A DNA stretch of 64,000 nt from an uncultured Collinsella sp. (GTDB taxonomy: Bacteria > Actinomycetota > Coriobacteriia > Coriobacteriales > Coriobacteriaceae), in the NCBI GenBank assembly GCA_902470695.1, contig CABRHH010000008.1, forward strand, positions 1 through 64,000. The letters run 5' to 3'. The notes beneath the pieces were generated by a model. That model was given only the letters and a program-made list of their open reading frames with translations, did no database searches and had not been told where the DNA came from. This document shows positions 1 through 8,660 of the stretch, one piece after another. Numbering within the stretch: the first letter of the stretch is position 1; each line of letters starts with the position of its first letter. The position numbers and the translations under genes were made by a program.

Positions 1-198
1 AGGAAGCGGCTCGGCCTGGCCGTCTAGGCCGGTCCAGGAAAACGTCCGCATCCCCTTTTCGGCCCTGGATGGACGAAACACGAACCCGGGATGCACCAAA
101 GGCTCAAACCCGAACCCGGGATTTGCCGATGGCTGGAATCCGAACCCAGGATTTGCCGATGGCTCAAATCCGAACCCGGGATGCTGCCATCGGCCACC
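1..198. repeat. Inverted 30-bp repeat array, cut by window edge
   Basis: This is the right half of the GGGTTCG/CGAACCC array family seen elsewhere in the window. A core hairpin lies at about 44-74, with GTCC on the left and GGATGGAC on the right around a C/T-rich loop. It is followed by at least four units of the form GATGG-N-CGAACCC (near 68-90, 98-120, 129-150, 160-180). The left arm is outside the window or degenerate. Bases 199-351 hold degraded copies of a CCATCGGCCGCTGTCC-like word and no gene. Confidence 0.75.
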
Positions 199-351
199 GA
201 CCGCTGTCCGACGTCCAGCGGCTCCGTCCACCATCCACCGACCGCTGTTCGCCGCCCAGCGACCCCGCCCAGCGGCCGCCGACCGGCATCCGCCGTCCAG
301 CTTCCACCATCCATCGGCCGCTGTCCGCTGGCTGCCGCGACCCGCAGCCCC

Positions 352-1713
352 TTAGGCGAGCGACGGCGCAGCCTCACCACGACCACGCAGGCGCGCCGTA
401 AGACAGGCAAGCAGCTCCTCGCTGCAACCGGCGACCTCGCGCAGATACGCGCGGGCCGACCCGTAGCATTCGTGCAGATGAGCCAGCGTGAGCTCCATCT
501 CCTCGGGAATCGCCTCGAACAGACAGCGCGGCGCCCGACGCCGCAGCAGCACGCTTACCGCGATGCGTTGAGCGCGTAGGCCGCGCCCCAGAAACCGCTG
601 CGTGGCCGCGTAGTCACGTACGATATCCTCGTCCGCCACGCCGGCCAGACCGAGCAGCAGCATGGCGATCACGCCGGTGCGATCCTTGCCCGCACGGCAA
701 TGGAACAGCGCGCAGCCCACACCCGGCACCTCCGCGCAGCCCACGCCCGGTGCACCCGGCGTCCCCGCCGAGCCCACAACCGGCCCACCCGACGAACCGG
801 CACCCGGTGCCCCCGCCGAACCGGCACCCGGCACCTCCACCGAACCGCCATCCACAACCCCAGCCAGCGCCTCGAGCACCCGACGGATGCTCGCTCCCTC
901 GTTATCGAGCAGGGACTTGTACACCGTAAACATGCGATCGGGCAGCGCCTCGCGGAACCCGCCGGAATTGAGCTGGTCGAGCATGGGAACATGCGTGTAT
1001 GCCACCCCGTCGCGACCGCCCGCGTACGGGTCGGGCCAATGGCGAACCTCGAAGTCGCTCCGCAAATCCACTACGCGTCGCAGACCGCCGCAGCCGTAAT
1101 CGGCCAGGTAGGCAAATCCATCGTGGCGCAGGCTCCGCAGCGAAGGGGCTCGCAGCAAAAAACCGTAGGCGGTGGTTCCCTGTGTGCCGTCCTCGGCCAC
1201 ATAGGCATACCCGCCCAGGTCGCGCACGTTGCGCACGCGCCGCAGCGGAAGCTCGCGCGGATGGTCCCGAGCCGGACCCTCTTGCGCTGCAACGAACGCC
1301 TCGGCTGCCGCGGCAGAGGGCGCTTCGGCACACGTCTCAAAACACCGCCCCGTGGACTCAGCAGCAAACACATCGGCACCAACCTCGGCGGGCAGCCCTG
1401 CCGCCACAGGCATGCCCGCGCTCGCCGCTGCGGAAGCCTCGGTAGTCGTGGCAGAGGAGCAAGCCGCCTGCATCTTGATGGATTCGTTGGCGGGCGCTCT
1501 GTCGAGCATGACAGCAGGCGCTCCCACGGACTCGGCGGTGGATACCCCGGCGTCGAAAACCTCGGCACGCAGCCCCGCAGGTGCAGGCATGCCAGCGCCT
1601 GCCTCGGCATCGACCTCGGCACGCGGCCCTGCCGCCGCATGCACGCCCGCGCGCGCCGCAGCGATCGCCTCCGGCTGTACCCGTGCGCCCTTGAACAACG
1701 CCTCGTGCTGCAT
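352..1713 (-). CDS. Tyrosine-protein phosphatase (Y_phosphatase3 family) with low-complexity insert
   Basis: This is a protein-tyrosine/serine phosphatase of the family that includes MptpB-like enzymes. The phosphate-binding loop HCRAGKDRTG is intact, with the catalytic Cys near residue 339, and the family motif RNVRDLGGY lies near residue 160. About 160 N-terminal residues are Ala/Gly/Pro-rich and look disordered. A second Gly/Ala/Pro/Val repeat of about 45 residues sits just before the catalytic loop, so the 453-residue protein is far longer than the usual 250-270. The ATG at 1713 was chosen because AAGGA lies 8 bases upstream; an ATG at 1722 or a TTG at 1731 is possible. The phosphatase assignment is firm. 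The substrate is unknown. Confidence 0.85.
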   Translation of the reverse strand: MQHEALFKGARVQPEAIAAARAGVHAAAGPRAEVDAEAGAGMPAPAGLRAEVFDAGVSTAESVGAPAVMLDRAPANESIKMQAACSSATTTEASAAASAGMPVAAGLPAEVGADVFAAESTGRCFETCAEAPSAAAAEAFVAAQEGPARDHPRELPLRRVRNVRDLGGYAYVAEDGTQGTTAYGFLLRAPSLRSLRHDGFAYLADYGCGGLRRVVDLRSDFEVRHWPDPYAGGRDGVAYTHVPMLDQLNSGGFREALPDRMFTVYKSLLDNEGASIRRVLEALAGVVDGGSVEVPGAGSAGAPGAGSSGGPVVGSAGTPGAPGVGCAEVPGVGCALFHCRAGKDRTGVIAMLLLGLAGVADEDIVRDYAATQRFLGRGLRAQRIAVSVLLRRRAPRCLFEAIPEEMELTLAHLHECYGSARAYLREVAGCSEELLACLTARLRGRGEAAPSLA

Positions 1714-1733
1714 GCTCGCCATCCTTACCAATC

Positions 1734-1764
1734 AAAAAGCGCCCCGGCATCGCCGAAGCGCTTT
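1734..1764 (-). terminator. Rho-independent terminator after the ABC permease gene
   Basis: On the minus strand AAAGCGC and GCGCTTTTT enclose an inner CGGC-GAT-GCCG stem, followed by a T tract. It lies about 100 bases after the permease stop and only 20 bases before the phosphatase start, so the phosphatase needs its own promoter or depends on readthrough. Confidence 0.75.
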
Positions 1765-1860
1765 CTACACTATAGCCGAACAGGACTTCCCGCATACATC
1801 CTGCCCAAAACCTGACGAACTCTTTACTCTTATGGAGTATGTGCAGGGTAGACGAAATGT

Positions 1861-2574
1861 TTACAAATCTCGGTTCGCATAGATGCGCCGTGCGACACCC
1901 GCGCTCACCACCATCAGGGCCGCCGCGACCACCAACGCCCCTCCCGCCGTCAGCATGAGGTTGACCGGCTGCGCCATCCATTCGAACACACCCTGCATAT
2001 CCGTCAGCACCCCCGAGCCCACAACGTTCGCGAACACAATAGCCCCCGCGAACATCAGCGCGCAGATGACGAACGGCGCATACTGCGTGGCCTTCGTGTT
2101 GCCCATCTTGAACGCCAGCGGCAACGTCACGCTCGTCACGATCGCCGCCATGAACGCTGTGAAGCACGCTGAGAGCCCAATACTCACCAACCCGTCACCA
2201 TCGAGCTCAAGCATTGCGGCGATACCCGCCGGCAGCGCCAGCACCTGCCCCGCCACCCAGAGCACCCCGATGATTGCCATGGCGAGAATAAACGCGCCAA
2301 CCGTAAAGGTGACGGCCATGAGATAGCGCGCCGTCACCACCGCTCCACGCGAGACCGGCAGGGCAAGGCGCGTCGTCTCCCACGCGTTGTTCTCATCGTA
2401 GGCAAACGCGCTCATGGGGCCCATAATGCCATACAGCGAGATGAACACCGCCGGCACCACCGCCAGCCCCTGCGTGCCCATGACGATGAACCCCACCACG
2501 ATCAGACTGCTGAGAATCCGCTGCTTGAGGTAGTCGGACAGCACCAGTAGATCGAACATATACGCACGCATCAT
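1861..2574 (-). CDS. ABC-2 type transporter permease
   Basis: The 237-residue protein has about six hydrophobic segments (residues 17-36, 42-58, 85-120, 135-155, 170-195, 205-228) and ends in a basic tail. It resembles the ABC2_membrane_5 permeases found beside YtrA-type regulators. Its start overlaps the stop of the upstream ATPase gene by ATGA, which implies translational coupling and a two-component exporter. The ORF holds the usual ENNAWETTRLALPVSR stretch of this family. The substrate cannot be told; related systems respond to cell-envelope stress or peptide antibiotics. Confidence 0.85.
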   Translation of the reverse strand: MMRAYMFDLLVLSDYLKQRILSSLIVVGFIVMGTQGLAVVPAVFISLYGIMGPMSAFAYDENNAWETTRLALPVSRGAVVTARYLMAVTFTVGAFILAMAIIGVLWVAGQVLALPAGIAAMLELDGDGLVSIGLSACFTAFMAAIVTSVTLPLAFKMGNTKATQYAPFVICALMFAGAIVFANVVGSGVLTDMQGVFEWMAQPVNLMLTAGGALVVAAALMVVSAGVARRIYANRDL

Positions 2575-3545
2575 CGCGCATCGCCTCCCTGCGCACGCTC
2601 GCCTTTGAGCACGAGCGCCATGTAGTCGTCGATTCCCATGCGGTCACAGGGAATGCCCGGCAGCGCCTGCCGGAACGCAAATCGATCGCTCACCAGCACG
2701 TCGATACCGTATTCATGCCTGAGCACGCGCGGGCTCGCCCCCGCCCTGGACGCCCATGCCAGCACCTGCTCCATGTCGGCGGCACGGCAGCGCGCGATAC
2801 CCATCGTGTCGATCACCTCGTCTTTTGCCACTTCGAACACAATGCGGCCCTCGTCGATGCACACGATGGTGTCTGCGATCTTATCCAGGTCGCTCGTGAT
2901 GTGGCTACTCATGAAAATGCCGTTTACCGGGTTGCCGTTTTCATCTTCCTCATCCACGAACGCTCGGAGAATATCGAGCACCTCGTCGCGCGCCATGGGG
3001 TCGAGCCCGGCCGTGGCCTCGTCGAGGATGAGCAAGCGCGGATGGTGCGCGAGCGCGCAGGCCAGGCTGAGCTTCATGCCCATCCCACGCGAAAGCTCCT
3101 TAACCCGCTTCTTCTCGTCCAAACCAAACGTGCGCAGATAGCCGCGATACGCCGCGACATCCCACGTGGTGAAGGCGCGCGCCATGAGCGCACCCACGCG
3201 CGCAATCCGCATATGATCGGGCAGGCCGATGGTGTCGAACACCACGCCCACCTGCTCCTTCGCCCGCGCCGCCGCGGTGCGCGACAGCTCGTTGGCATCG
3301 ACCCCGAGCACGGTGGCCGTACCTCCATCGCGCACGATGAGCCCCAGCAGCGCTTTGATCGTGGTCGACTTGCCCGCGCCGTTCTTGCCGATGAATCCTA
3401 CGACCTGGCCAGGCTCCACCACCAGATTCACGCCCTGCAGCTCGAAGCCGTCGTAACGCTTGGTGAGACCCCGCACCTCGATCAGCGGCGCGCCGCCCGC
3501 CGCGCCTCCGCCCCGTGCCGCCGCGGCAGCTACCATGTCCGTCAT
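2571..3545 (-). CDS. ABC transporter ATP-binding protein
   Basis: The ATPase subunit of the exporter shows Walker A GKNGAGKST, a signature region LSRGMGMKLSLA and Walker B LLILDEATAGLDP. Residues 1-20 are an Ala/Gly-rich leader before the conserved IEVRGLTKRY. The ATG at 3545 has GGGGAGG upstream and overlaps the GntR stop (3542-3544) by ATGA. Together with the permease it forms a GntR-ATPase-permease operon. The C-terminal 90 residues match the extension seen in YtrB/BcrA-type ATPases. Length is 324 residues. Confidence 0.92.
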   Translation of the reverse strand: MTDMVAAAAARGGGAAGGAPLIEVRGLTKRYDGFELQGVNLVVEPGQVVGFIGKNGAGKSTTIKALLGLIVRDGGTATVLGVDANELSRTAAARAKEQVGVVFDTIGLPDHMRIARVGALMARAFTTWDVAAYRGYLRTFGLDEKKRVKELSRGMGMKLSLACALAHHPRLLILDEATAGLDPMARDEVLDILRAFVDEEDENGNPVNGIFMSSHITSDLDKIADTIVCIDEGRIVFEVAKDEVIDTMGIARCRAADMEQVLAWASRAGASPRVLRHEYGIDVLVSDRFAFRQALPGIPCDRMGIDDYMALVLKGERAQGGDAR

Positions 3546-3925
3546 TGGACATCCTCCCCTTCCATGAGGGTCGAAAGCATATCGCTGAGCTCGCGATCGG
3601 CCAACCCGATGGACCTGCCCGCCTCCACAGCGCGCTGCATCCACCCCTCGATCTCGCGCAGGCGCTCCTCGCGCAGCAGCTCCTTGTTGCCACCGGCCAC
3701 AAAACTGCCCTTACCCTGCACCGTCTCGATGAACCCTTGGGCTTCGAGGTCGGTGTAGGCGCGCTTGGTGGTGATAACGCTCACCCGCAGGCTGTTCGCC
3801 AGCGCCCGGATGGACGGCAGCTTCTCGCCCGCCGCAAGCACCCCGCCGAGAATCTGCCCTTTGATCTGAGACGAGATCTGCTCGTAAATCGGCTTGTCGC
3901 TCGAGTTTGCGATGATGATTTCCAC
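3542..3925 (-). CDS. GntR-family transcriptional regulator, YtrA type
   Basis: A short GntR regulator: the winged-helix DNA-binding domain begins at SDKPIYEQISSQIKGQI, with the recognition helix around SIRALANSLRVSVITTKRAY. A tail of about 50 residues follows, without a large effector domain, which is typical of the YtrA subfamily that controls neighbouring ABC exporters. A GTG start at 3925 was chosen because GGAAAGG lies upstream and the protein then begins as the family does (about 127 residues). An ATG at 4072 would add an unconserved leader running through the operator. It is the first gene of the operon, so autoregulation at the palindrome at 4015-4051 is likely. Confidence 0.88.
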   Translation of the reverse strand: MEIIIANSSDKPIYEQISSQIKGQILGGVLAAGEKLPSIRALANSLRVSVITTKRAYTDLEAQGFIETVQGKGSFVAGGNKELLREERLREIEGWMQRAVEAGRSIGLADRELSDMLSTLMEGEDVQ

Positions 3926-4014
3926 GATATCGAAAACCTTTCCGTTCCGGCCCCGCACAGGCGTCCCCGCGCCGGGCGTCGCAGCGGGCACGGCGTCCCG
4001 CACCCACCACCTCC

Positions 4015-4051
4015 GAGTATAGTGTATATACTCGATAAGTACAGTATATAC
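4015..4051 (-). promoter_or_regulatory. Predicted operator/promoter of the GntR-ABC operon
   Basis: A palindrome GAGTATA-N5-TATACTC (4015-4033) is followed by a second GTATATAC box. The two GTATATAC boxes (4024-4031 and 4044-4051) are exactly 20 bp apart, two helical turns, as expected for a GntR/YtrA dimer pair. On the minus strand a TATACT -10-like hexamer lies inside it. Bases 3926-4014 are the leader and 4052-4240 hold no gene. Confidence 0.6.
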
Positions 4052-4240
4052 ACACGCATGGAGCGGACGCAAGGCCCTGTTGGCGAAAAGCTGCGCCCCA
4101 TGCCTTTAGCGTGCGCGTGACCCAGCATGCGGTACTGCGGCGGATCCGATGCACCCCCCATCCTCCGGTGCGCCCTCAACCGGCAGAAACTGCCGGATGA
4201 CAGCTGAAAAGCAGGTCCGCCCGCCATCTGCGCGCCCATG

Positions 4241-4272
4241 CAAAAGGCCACCAACCTGCGTTGATGGCCTTC
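4241..4272 (-). terminator. Terminator after the YqeY-like gene
   Basis: On the minus strand AAGGCCATCAAC and GTTGGTGGCCTTTT form a stem of 12 pairs with a GCAG-type loop and a T run. It lies about 80 bases after the stop at 4351. Confidence 0.85.
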
Positions 4273-4350
4273 GTGCGGCAGCGCCGATTCCTATATCCAG
4301 CTGGCATCGGCAGCAAACGGTGGATGTGGCGCGGCACCACCGCGCCTCCC

Positions 4351-4797
4351 TTACGCCAAGCGCGCGCCCACCTCACGGGCGGCTGCGGGCTTGTCGAAGT
4401 TCCCGTTCGTCGCCTTCGTCAGCGCGCCCATCACGCAACCCATGTCCTTCTTGGACGCAGCGCCCGTCTCGGCAATCACCTGCTCGATCAGCGCCACGAG
4501 CGCCTCGCCCGACACCTGCTCGGGCAGCAGGCTCTCGAGCACCGCCACCTGCGCGCGCAGATTCTCGGTGCGCTCGGCGTTGTTGCCGGCCTTCTCGGAC
4601 ATCTCCAGCGTCTCGAGCGTCTGCTTGAGCGTGCGCTTGACCTGCGTGGTCACCTCTTCCTCGGTGATGTCGTGCGCAGCCCCGCGCGTGGCCACGTTCT
4701 TGAGCTCACCCAGCACCACACGGGTCACGCTCAGGCGCACCTTGTCCTTCGCCTTCATGGCAGCAACCATCTCGGCATGCAGCTCGTCGTAGGTCAT
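4351..4797 (-). CDS. GatB/YqeY domain-containing protein
   Basis: The 148-residue protein belongs to the YqeY family, which resembles the tRNA-binding tail of the amidotransferase subunit GatB. Family hallmarks are an N-terminal helical part (MTYDELHAEMVAAMKAKD) and the late motif KKDMGCVMGALTKATNGNFDK, where most members read DMGKVM(G/K)...GRADG. The ATG at 4797 has AAAGGGG upstream. The gene is monocistronic, with its own terminator downstream and that of ppiC upstream. The exact role is not established for the family; a link to tRNA or amidase function is only inferred. Confidence 0.88.
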   Translation of the reverse strand: MTYDELHAEMVAAMKAKDKVRLSVTRVVLGELKNVATRGAAHDITEEEVTTQVKRTLKQTLETLEMSEKAGNNAERTENLRAQVAVLESLLPEQVSGEALVALIEQVIAETGAASKKDMGCVMGALTKATNGNFDKPAAAREVGARLA

Positions 4798-4862
4798 GGT
4801 CAATCCCCTTTCATCTGCTCGGCCACCGGGCGCGCACAGCGCCTGGCGGCCGCATGGTATAC

Positions 4863-4902
4863 AAAGCGGCCCCTCGCGCACACCTTTGCACGCGAAGGGC
4901 CG
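4863..4902 (-). terminator. Terminator after the PpiC foldase gene
   Basis: On the minus strand CGGCCCTTCGC and GCGAGGGGCCG pair (with one G-U) around a loop of about 14 bases, followed by CTTTGT. It lies 43 bases after the foldase stop. Confidence 0.7.
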
Positions 4903-4944
4903 TCACGTCCGCTTCGAGCGAAGCGCGCCTGCGCGCGCCGGCGG

Positions 4945-6198
4945 CTACTCCGCGCTCGACCCCGCGGCGGAACCCGAACCGGTATCCCCGGCCGAGACGG
5001 TGCTCATGTCAACGTTGTACGGCACGTTGCTGGGCATCTTGTTGATCTTGATGTCGGCCTTGTCGGTGTAGTCGGACAGCCAGGTGCTGTAATCGGCGCT
5101 CACCTGCTTGTTCTTGATAGTGCTCACGATGCTCTTCTTCAGATCGCTTGGGATCTGATCGACCGAGGTCACCGAGCCGTCCACGTGGAAGTAGTCCGTG
5201 CACTTGATGATGTGGTAGCCGTAGGTGGTCTTCACCAGGCCGCTCACCTGGTCCTTGGACAGCGCGTTCAGGGCATCCTGGTACTCGGTCACGAAGGTGG
5301 TGAGCTTGTCCCAACCCACATCGCCGCCATCGTCCTTGGAGGAGTCCTCGGAATACTTCTTGGCCGCGTCCTCGAACGACAGCTCGCCGGAGTTGATCTT
5401 GTCGAGGGCCTCCTGCGCGGTGGCCTTCGCCTTGGCGTCGTCCTCCTCGCTGGCGTCGGAGGCAACCTTGATCAAGATGTGCGAGGAGCGGCGGGCGTCG
5501 TTGTAGGTGGAGAGGTTCTCGTTGACGTAGGCGAGGACTTCATCGTCGGTGGGCTCCTTCTCGGGCGCCACGGCCTCCTTGAGCTTCTGCTGGGCGAGCT
5601 GGCTTTTCAGGCTCTCCTGGTAGGAGCTCTTGTCGTAGCCCATCTGGGACAGCAGCTCCTCGAAAGTCTTCTCGTCGCCGCCATAGCTCGACACGGCGTC
5701 GTCCCAGGCCTTCTGCACGTCATCGTTGGTCACGCTGACGTTGTACTCCTTCTCAGCGGCCGTGAGCAGGTACTGGCTCGCGTAGCTGCGAATCACGCTC
5801 TCGCGGTAGCTCTCCGGGGTCTGACCCTGATCGGCCAGGTACTGAGCCCAGTCCTTGTCATCGGTCTTGCCGAGCGAGGTGCGCGTGCTCATGATCTGCT
5901 CGGTGATGGTGTCCTCTTTGATGTTCACACCGTTCACCGTGGCGGCCACGCCACCGGTGAGCGTGTAGTCGGTCTGGTTCGTGGCCTGGTTCAGCACGCC
6001 CGAGCACGCCATGGCGGTCACCGACAGCAGCATGGCAGCAACGCCGAGCACCACCAGGATGATCTTGCCGGTGCGGGAGAACTTGTCCTTCGCCTGCTTT
6101 TTGCGCGCGCCCTTCGACGGGGCGGCCTTCTCGGCCTCGGACACGGGGTCGCGCTTGATTTTCGCGCTCTTCCGCGCGGGATGATTCTTGATAGCCAT
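4945..6198 (-). CDS. Membrane-anchored peptidyl-prolyl isomerase (PpiC/PrsA/SurA-like)
   Basis: Extracytoplasmic foldase of 417 residues. A basic N-terminus (1-43) is followed by one membrane segment (about 44-66, IILVVLGVAAMLLSVTAMAC). A SurA N-terminal-like helical region spans about 85-215. A parvulin domain spans about 235-345, with SSHILIKV, SYHIIK-type residues (YGYHIIKCTDYF) and GGDVGW. The C-terminus is Ser/Gly-rich. The Cys at the end of the membrane segment could suggest a lipobox, but the preceding residues VTAMAC do not fit well, so an uncleaved anchor is favoured. The gene stands alone between two terminators. Confidence 0.9.
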   Translation of the reverse strand: MAIKNHPARKSAKIKRDPVSEAEKAAPSKGARKKQAKDKFSRTGKIILVVLGVAAMLLSVTAMACSGVLNQATNQTDYTLTGGVAATVNGVNIKEDTITEQIMSTRTSLGKTDDKDWAQYLADQGQTPESYRESVIRSYASQYLLTAAEKEYNVSVTNDDVQKAWDDAVSSYGGDEKTFEELLSQMGYDKSSYQESLKSQLAQQKLKEAVAPEKEPTDDEVLAYVNENLSTYNDARRSSHILIKVASDASEEDDAKAKATAQEALDKINSGELSFEDAAKKYSEDSSKDDGGDVGWDKLTTFVTEYQDALNALSKDQVSGLVKTTYGYHIIKCTDYFHVDGSVTSVDQIPSDLKKSIVSTIKNKQVSADYSTWLSDYTDKADIKINKMPSNVPYNVDMSTVSAGDTGSGSAAGSSAE

Positions 6199-6287
6199 GA
6201 ACAGAGCCTTTCGGATTCCAACAATGCAGCTTCGTCGTATTCTCCCACATTAAGCGTGCGTCAACATGCACATATGCCGCCTGCGCA

Positions 6288-6330
6288 CAAAACGCCCGGG
6301 CACCGCAGGAGTCGCGGCGCCCGGGCGCAC
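6288..6330 (-). terminator. Terminator at the end of purMN
   Basis: On the minus strand GCCCGGGCGCCGCG and its partner GGTGCCCGGGCG form a very stable stem directly followed by TTTTG. It begins 11 bases after the purN stop. Confidence 0.9.
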
Positions 6331-6340
6331 AACCAAGTGT

Positions 6341-7171
6341 TTAGGAGACAGCCACCGTTAGGTTGGGGCGCACGTGCACCCGGCCGTCGGCGAGCAGCTG
6401 GATCACCTCGGGATAGAGCACGTGCTCGATGGCGTGGATATGCTCCTCGAGCGCCTCGACGTCCCAGCCCTCCTCCACCGCGAGCGCACGCTGGGCGATG
6501 ATGGGGCCCATGTCATACACGGCGTTGGCAATGTGCACCGTCACGCCCGTCACCTTGACCCCGCGCTCGAACGCGTCCTGGATGCCGTGAGCGCCGGTGA
6601 AGCTCGGCAGCAGCGCCGGATGAATGTTGATCACGCGGTTGGGGAACGTGGCCAGCAGCGGCGCATGAACCTTGCGCATGTAGCCGGCCATGACCACGTA
6701 GGCCACGCCCGCGCGGTACAGCTCGCCGGCGATGACCTCGTCGGCCTGGATGGGGTCGGCGTACATCTCCTTGGACAAGGTGAGCGTCTGGATGCCCGCC
6801 GCCTCGGCGCGCTTCAGGCCGAAGGCCGAAGGACGGCTCGCCACTACGAGCTTGATCTCGGCGTTGAGCGCACCGGCCTCGATGGCGTCGATGAGCGCCT
6901 GGAGGTTGGTGCCCGAACCGGACAGCAGCACGCCGATCGGCAGGGGCGGGCGCTCGCCCGCCGGCAGCAAGGCGCGCTGCTCCTGCAAGTCGTTACTGGT
7001 GAGCGGTGCGGCGGCCGCAGCGCCGTTACCCGCCTCGACCTCGCGTTCGGCCGCGCTGCTGAAAAACGCCTCGCTCGGCAGGGCCTCGGGGCCGAGGCCG
7101 GCGGCCTCGACCAAGCGGCGGTACTCCTCGTCGGCCTCGGCACGCGCCTGGTCGTTAGCGCTCGTCGGCAT
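6341..7171 (-). CDS. purN: Phosphoribosylglycinamide formyltransferase
   Basis: Third step of purine synthesis: transfer of a formyl group from 10-formyl-THF to GAR. The core starts at residue 78 with PIGVLLSGSGTNLQA. The catalytic motif NIHPALLPSFTGAHG carries Asn and His, and the Asp lies in YDMGPII. The usual length is 190-210; here a 77-residue extension rich in Ala/Glu precedes the core. The extension looks genuinely translated because the ATG at 7171 has a strong GAGGTGA ribosome site and no good internal start exists. The start overlaps the purM stop by 17 bases, so the two genes are coupled. Confidence 0.95.
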   Translation of the reverse strand: MPTSANDQARAEADEEYRRLVEAAGLGPEALPSEAFFSSAAEREVEAGNGAAAAAPLTSNDLQEQRALLPAGERPPLPIGVLLSGSGTNLQALIDAIEAGALNAEIKLVVASRPSAFGLKRAEAAGIQTLTLSKEMYADPIQADEVIAGELYRAGVAYVVMAGYMRKVHAPLLATFPNRVINIHPALLPSFTGAHGIQDAFERGVKVTGVTVHIANAVYDMGPIIAQRALAVEEGWDVEALEEHIHAIEHVLYPEVIQLLADGRVHVRPNLTVAVS

Positions 7172-8264
7172 AGGTCACCTCGCCGGAACCGGCCACGCAG
7201 GTGCCCACGTGGAAGGGCTGCTCGCCGAGCGCCACGAGCGCCTCGGTCACCGCGGCCTCCTGCTCGGCCGGCACGATGATCATGAGGCCGGCGCCCATGT
7301 TGAAGGTCTTGCAGGCCTCGGCGGACGTAAGGCCGGCCTGCTCGGCGATGTAGGTGATGACAGGCGGAACGTCCCAGCCCATGCGCGCACCGTCGCGCTC
7401 AACCACGGCGTCGACGTCGGCAGCCAGCGCGCGGTTGAGGTTCTCGGTGATGCCGCCACCGGTGATGTGGGCGATGGCGTGGATATGCGCGCCCGCCTCG
7501 GAGCGCAGCAGCTCGAGGATGGGTTTCACATAGATGCGGGTGGGCGCGAGCAGCGCATCGGCCAGGCTCAGGCCGGGTGCGACCTCGGCTGCCTCGAGCT
7601 CGGCCTTCTTGGCGGCCGCCTCGGGCGTGCCGGGGACGATGCCATCCACGCCGATGACGCGGCGCACGAGCGAGTAGCCGTTGGAGTGCACGCCGGTGCT
7701 CGGCAGGCCGATGATGGCGTCACCCGGTCGCACATGCGCCGGATCGAGCATCTTGGGGCGGTCGACGACGCCCACGGTGAAGCCGGCCATATCGTAGTCG
7801 TCCGGACGCATGACGCCGGGATGCTCGGCCATCTCGCCGCCCACGAGCGCGCAGCCCGCGAGCTTGCAGCCGTCGGCCACGCCGCGCACGATCTTGGCCA
7901 TATGCTCGGCCTCGATATGGCCGATGGCCACGTAGTCGAGGAAGAACAGCGGCTCGGCACCGGAGGCGAGGATGTCGTTCACGCACATGGCAACAAGGTC
8001 CTGGCCCACCGTCTCGTGGCGATCGAGAATCTGGGCAAGCACGAGCTTGGTGCCCACGCCGTCGGTACCGGAGATGAGGATGGGGTCTTCCATATCCTTG
8101 AGCGCGGCGGCGGAGAACAGGCCGCCGAAGCCGCCGATGCCGCCGATGACCTCGGGCCGGTTCGTGGCGGCAACCATCTGCTTGATGGCATCGACCGCGC
8201 GGCCGCCCTCGGCGGTATCCACCCCCGCGTCCTCGTAGGTTACATGCTTGGGTGCCTCGCTCAT
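7155..8264 (-). CDS. purM: Phosphoribosylformylglycinamidine cyclo-ligase (AIR synthetase)
   Basis: Fifth step of purine synthesis: ATP-dependent closure of FGAM to AIR. Family motifs are present: GGFGGLF near the N-terminus, DGVGTKLVLA, CVNDILASGAEPLFFLDY, GGEMAEHPGVM and TGGGITENLNRAL. The 369-residue length is normal. The ATG at 8264 (MSEAPKHVTYEDAGVD) has GGAAAGG upstream and matches the family start, so 36 earlier codons were dropped. It is transcribed before purN and after the toxin-antitoxin pair. Confidence 0.96.
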   Translation of the reverse strand: MSEAPKHVTYEDAGVDTAEGGRAVDAIKQMVAATNRPEVIGGIGGFGGLFSAAALKDMEDPILISGTDGVGTKLVLAQILDRHETVGQDLVAMCVNDILASGAEPLFFLDYVAIGHIEAEHMAKIVRGVADGCKLAGCALVGGEMAEHPGVMRPDDYDMAGFTVGVVDRPKMLDPAHVRPGDAIIGLPSTGVHSNGYSLVRRVIGVDGIVPGTPEAAAKKAELEAAEVAPGLSLADALLAPTRIYVKPILELLRSEAGAHIHAIAHITGGGITENLNRALAADVDAVVERDGARMGWDVPPVITYIAEQAGLTSAEACKTFNMGAGLMIIVPAEQEAAVTEALVALGEQPFHVGTCVAGSGEVTYADER

Positions 8265-8390
8265 GGGCGATCCTTTCCTCGGTCGTAAGGCTACGCACCC
8301 CATGATAGCAGGGCGGCGCTCTTCGGTGCCGACGTTGCGCAACCCGCAGCGCCACCGCGTGCCCAACGCCACGCATACCGCCCGACGCCA

Positions 8391-8660
8391 TCACATAATG
8401 GCGCGCTGATTCATCCAAGCGACAACGCGAACCTCATCGCGCTCGCTATCATATCGATAGAACAGGTCAAACGGCCCGATTACCAGCTTGCGAACCTTGC
8501 CGCCAAAGCGAGCTCGAATATAGGCCCTGGAATCGACTGCACCGAGCTCAGGGAACTCCCTCAACCCTTCAAGTGCAGCATAGGTTCTTTCTTCAATTCG
8601 TTCCGAGTACACCTGTTCCATGTCATCCGCGAAAGAGGCGGCGATGCGCAACGTTGCCAC
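8391..8660 (-). CDS. RelE/ParE-family toxin
   Basis: A small basic protein of 89 residues with the RelE/ParE fold signature: an N-terminal strand and long helices (MEQVYSERIEERTYAALEGL), a central LGAVDSRAYIRARFGGK segment, and the closing strands IGPFDLFYRYDSERDEVRVVAW. It starts at a GTG at 8660 that overlaps the antitoxin stop by one base, so translation is coupled. ParE (gyrase poison) and RelE (ribosome-dependent mRNase) cannot be separated from sequence alone. Downstream is purM, 126 bases away. Confidence 0.82.
   Translation of the reverse strand: MATLRIAASFADDMEQVYSERIEERTYAALEGLREFPELGAVDSRAYIRARFGGKVRKLVIGPFDLFYRYDSERDEVRVVAWMNQRAIM

Noticed and set aside
4261..6501. A 746-codon plus-strand frame
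   Set aside because: Antisense to the YqeY-like and PpiC genes, both with clear family motifs. No ribosome site or domain.
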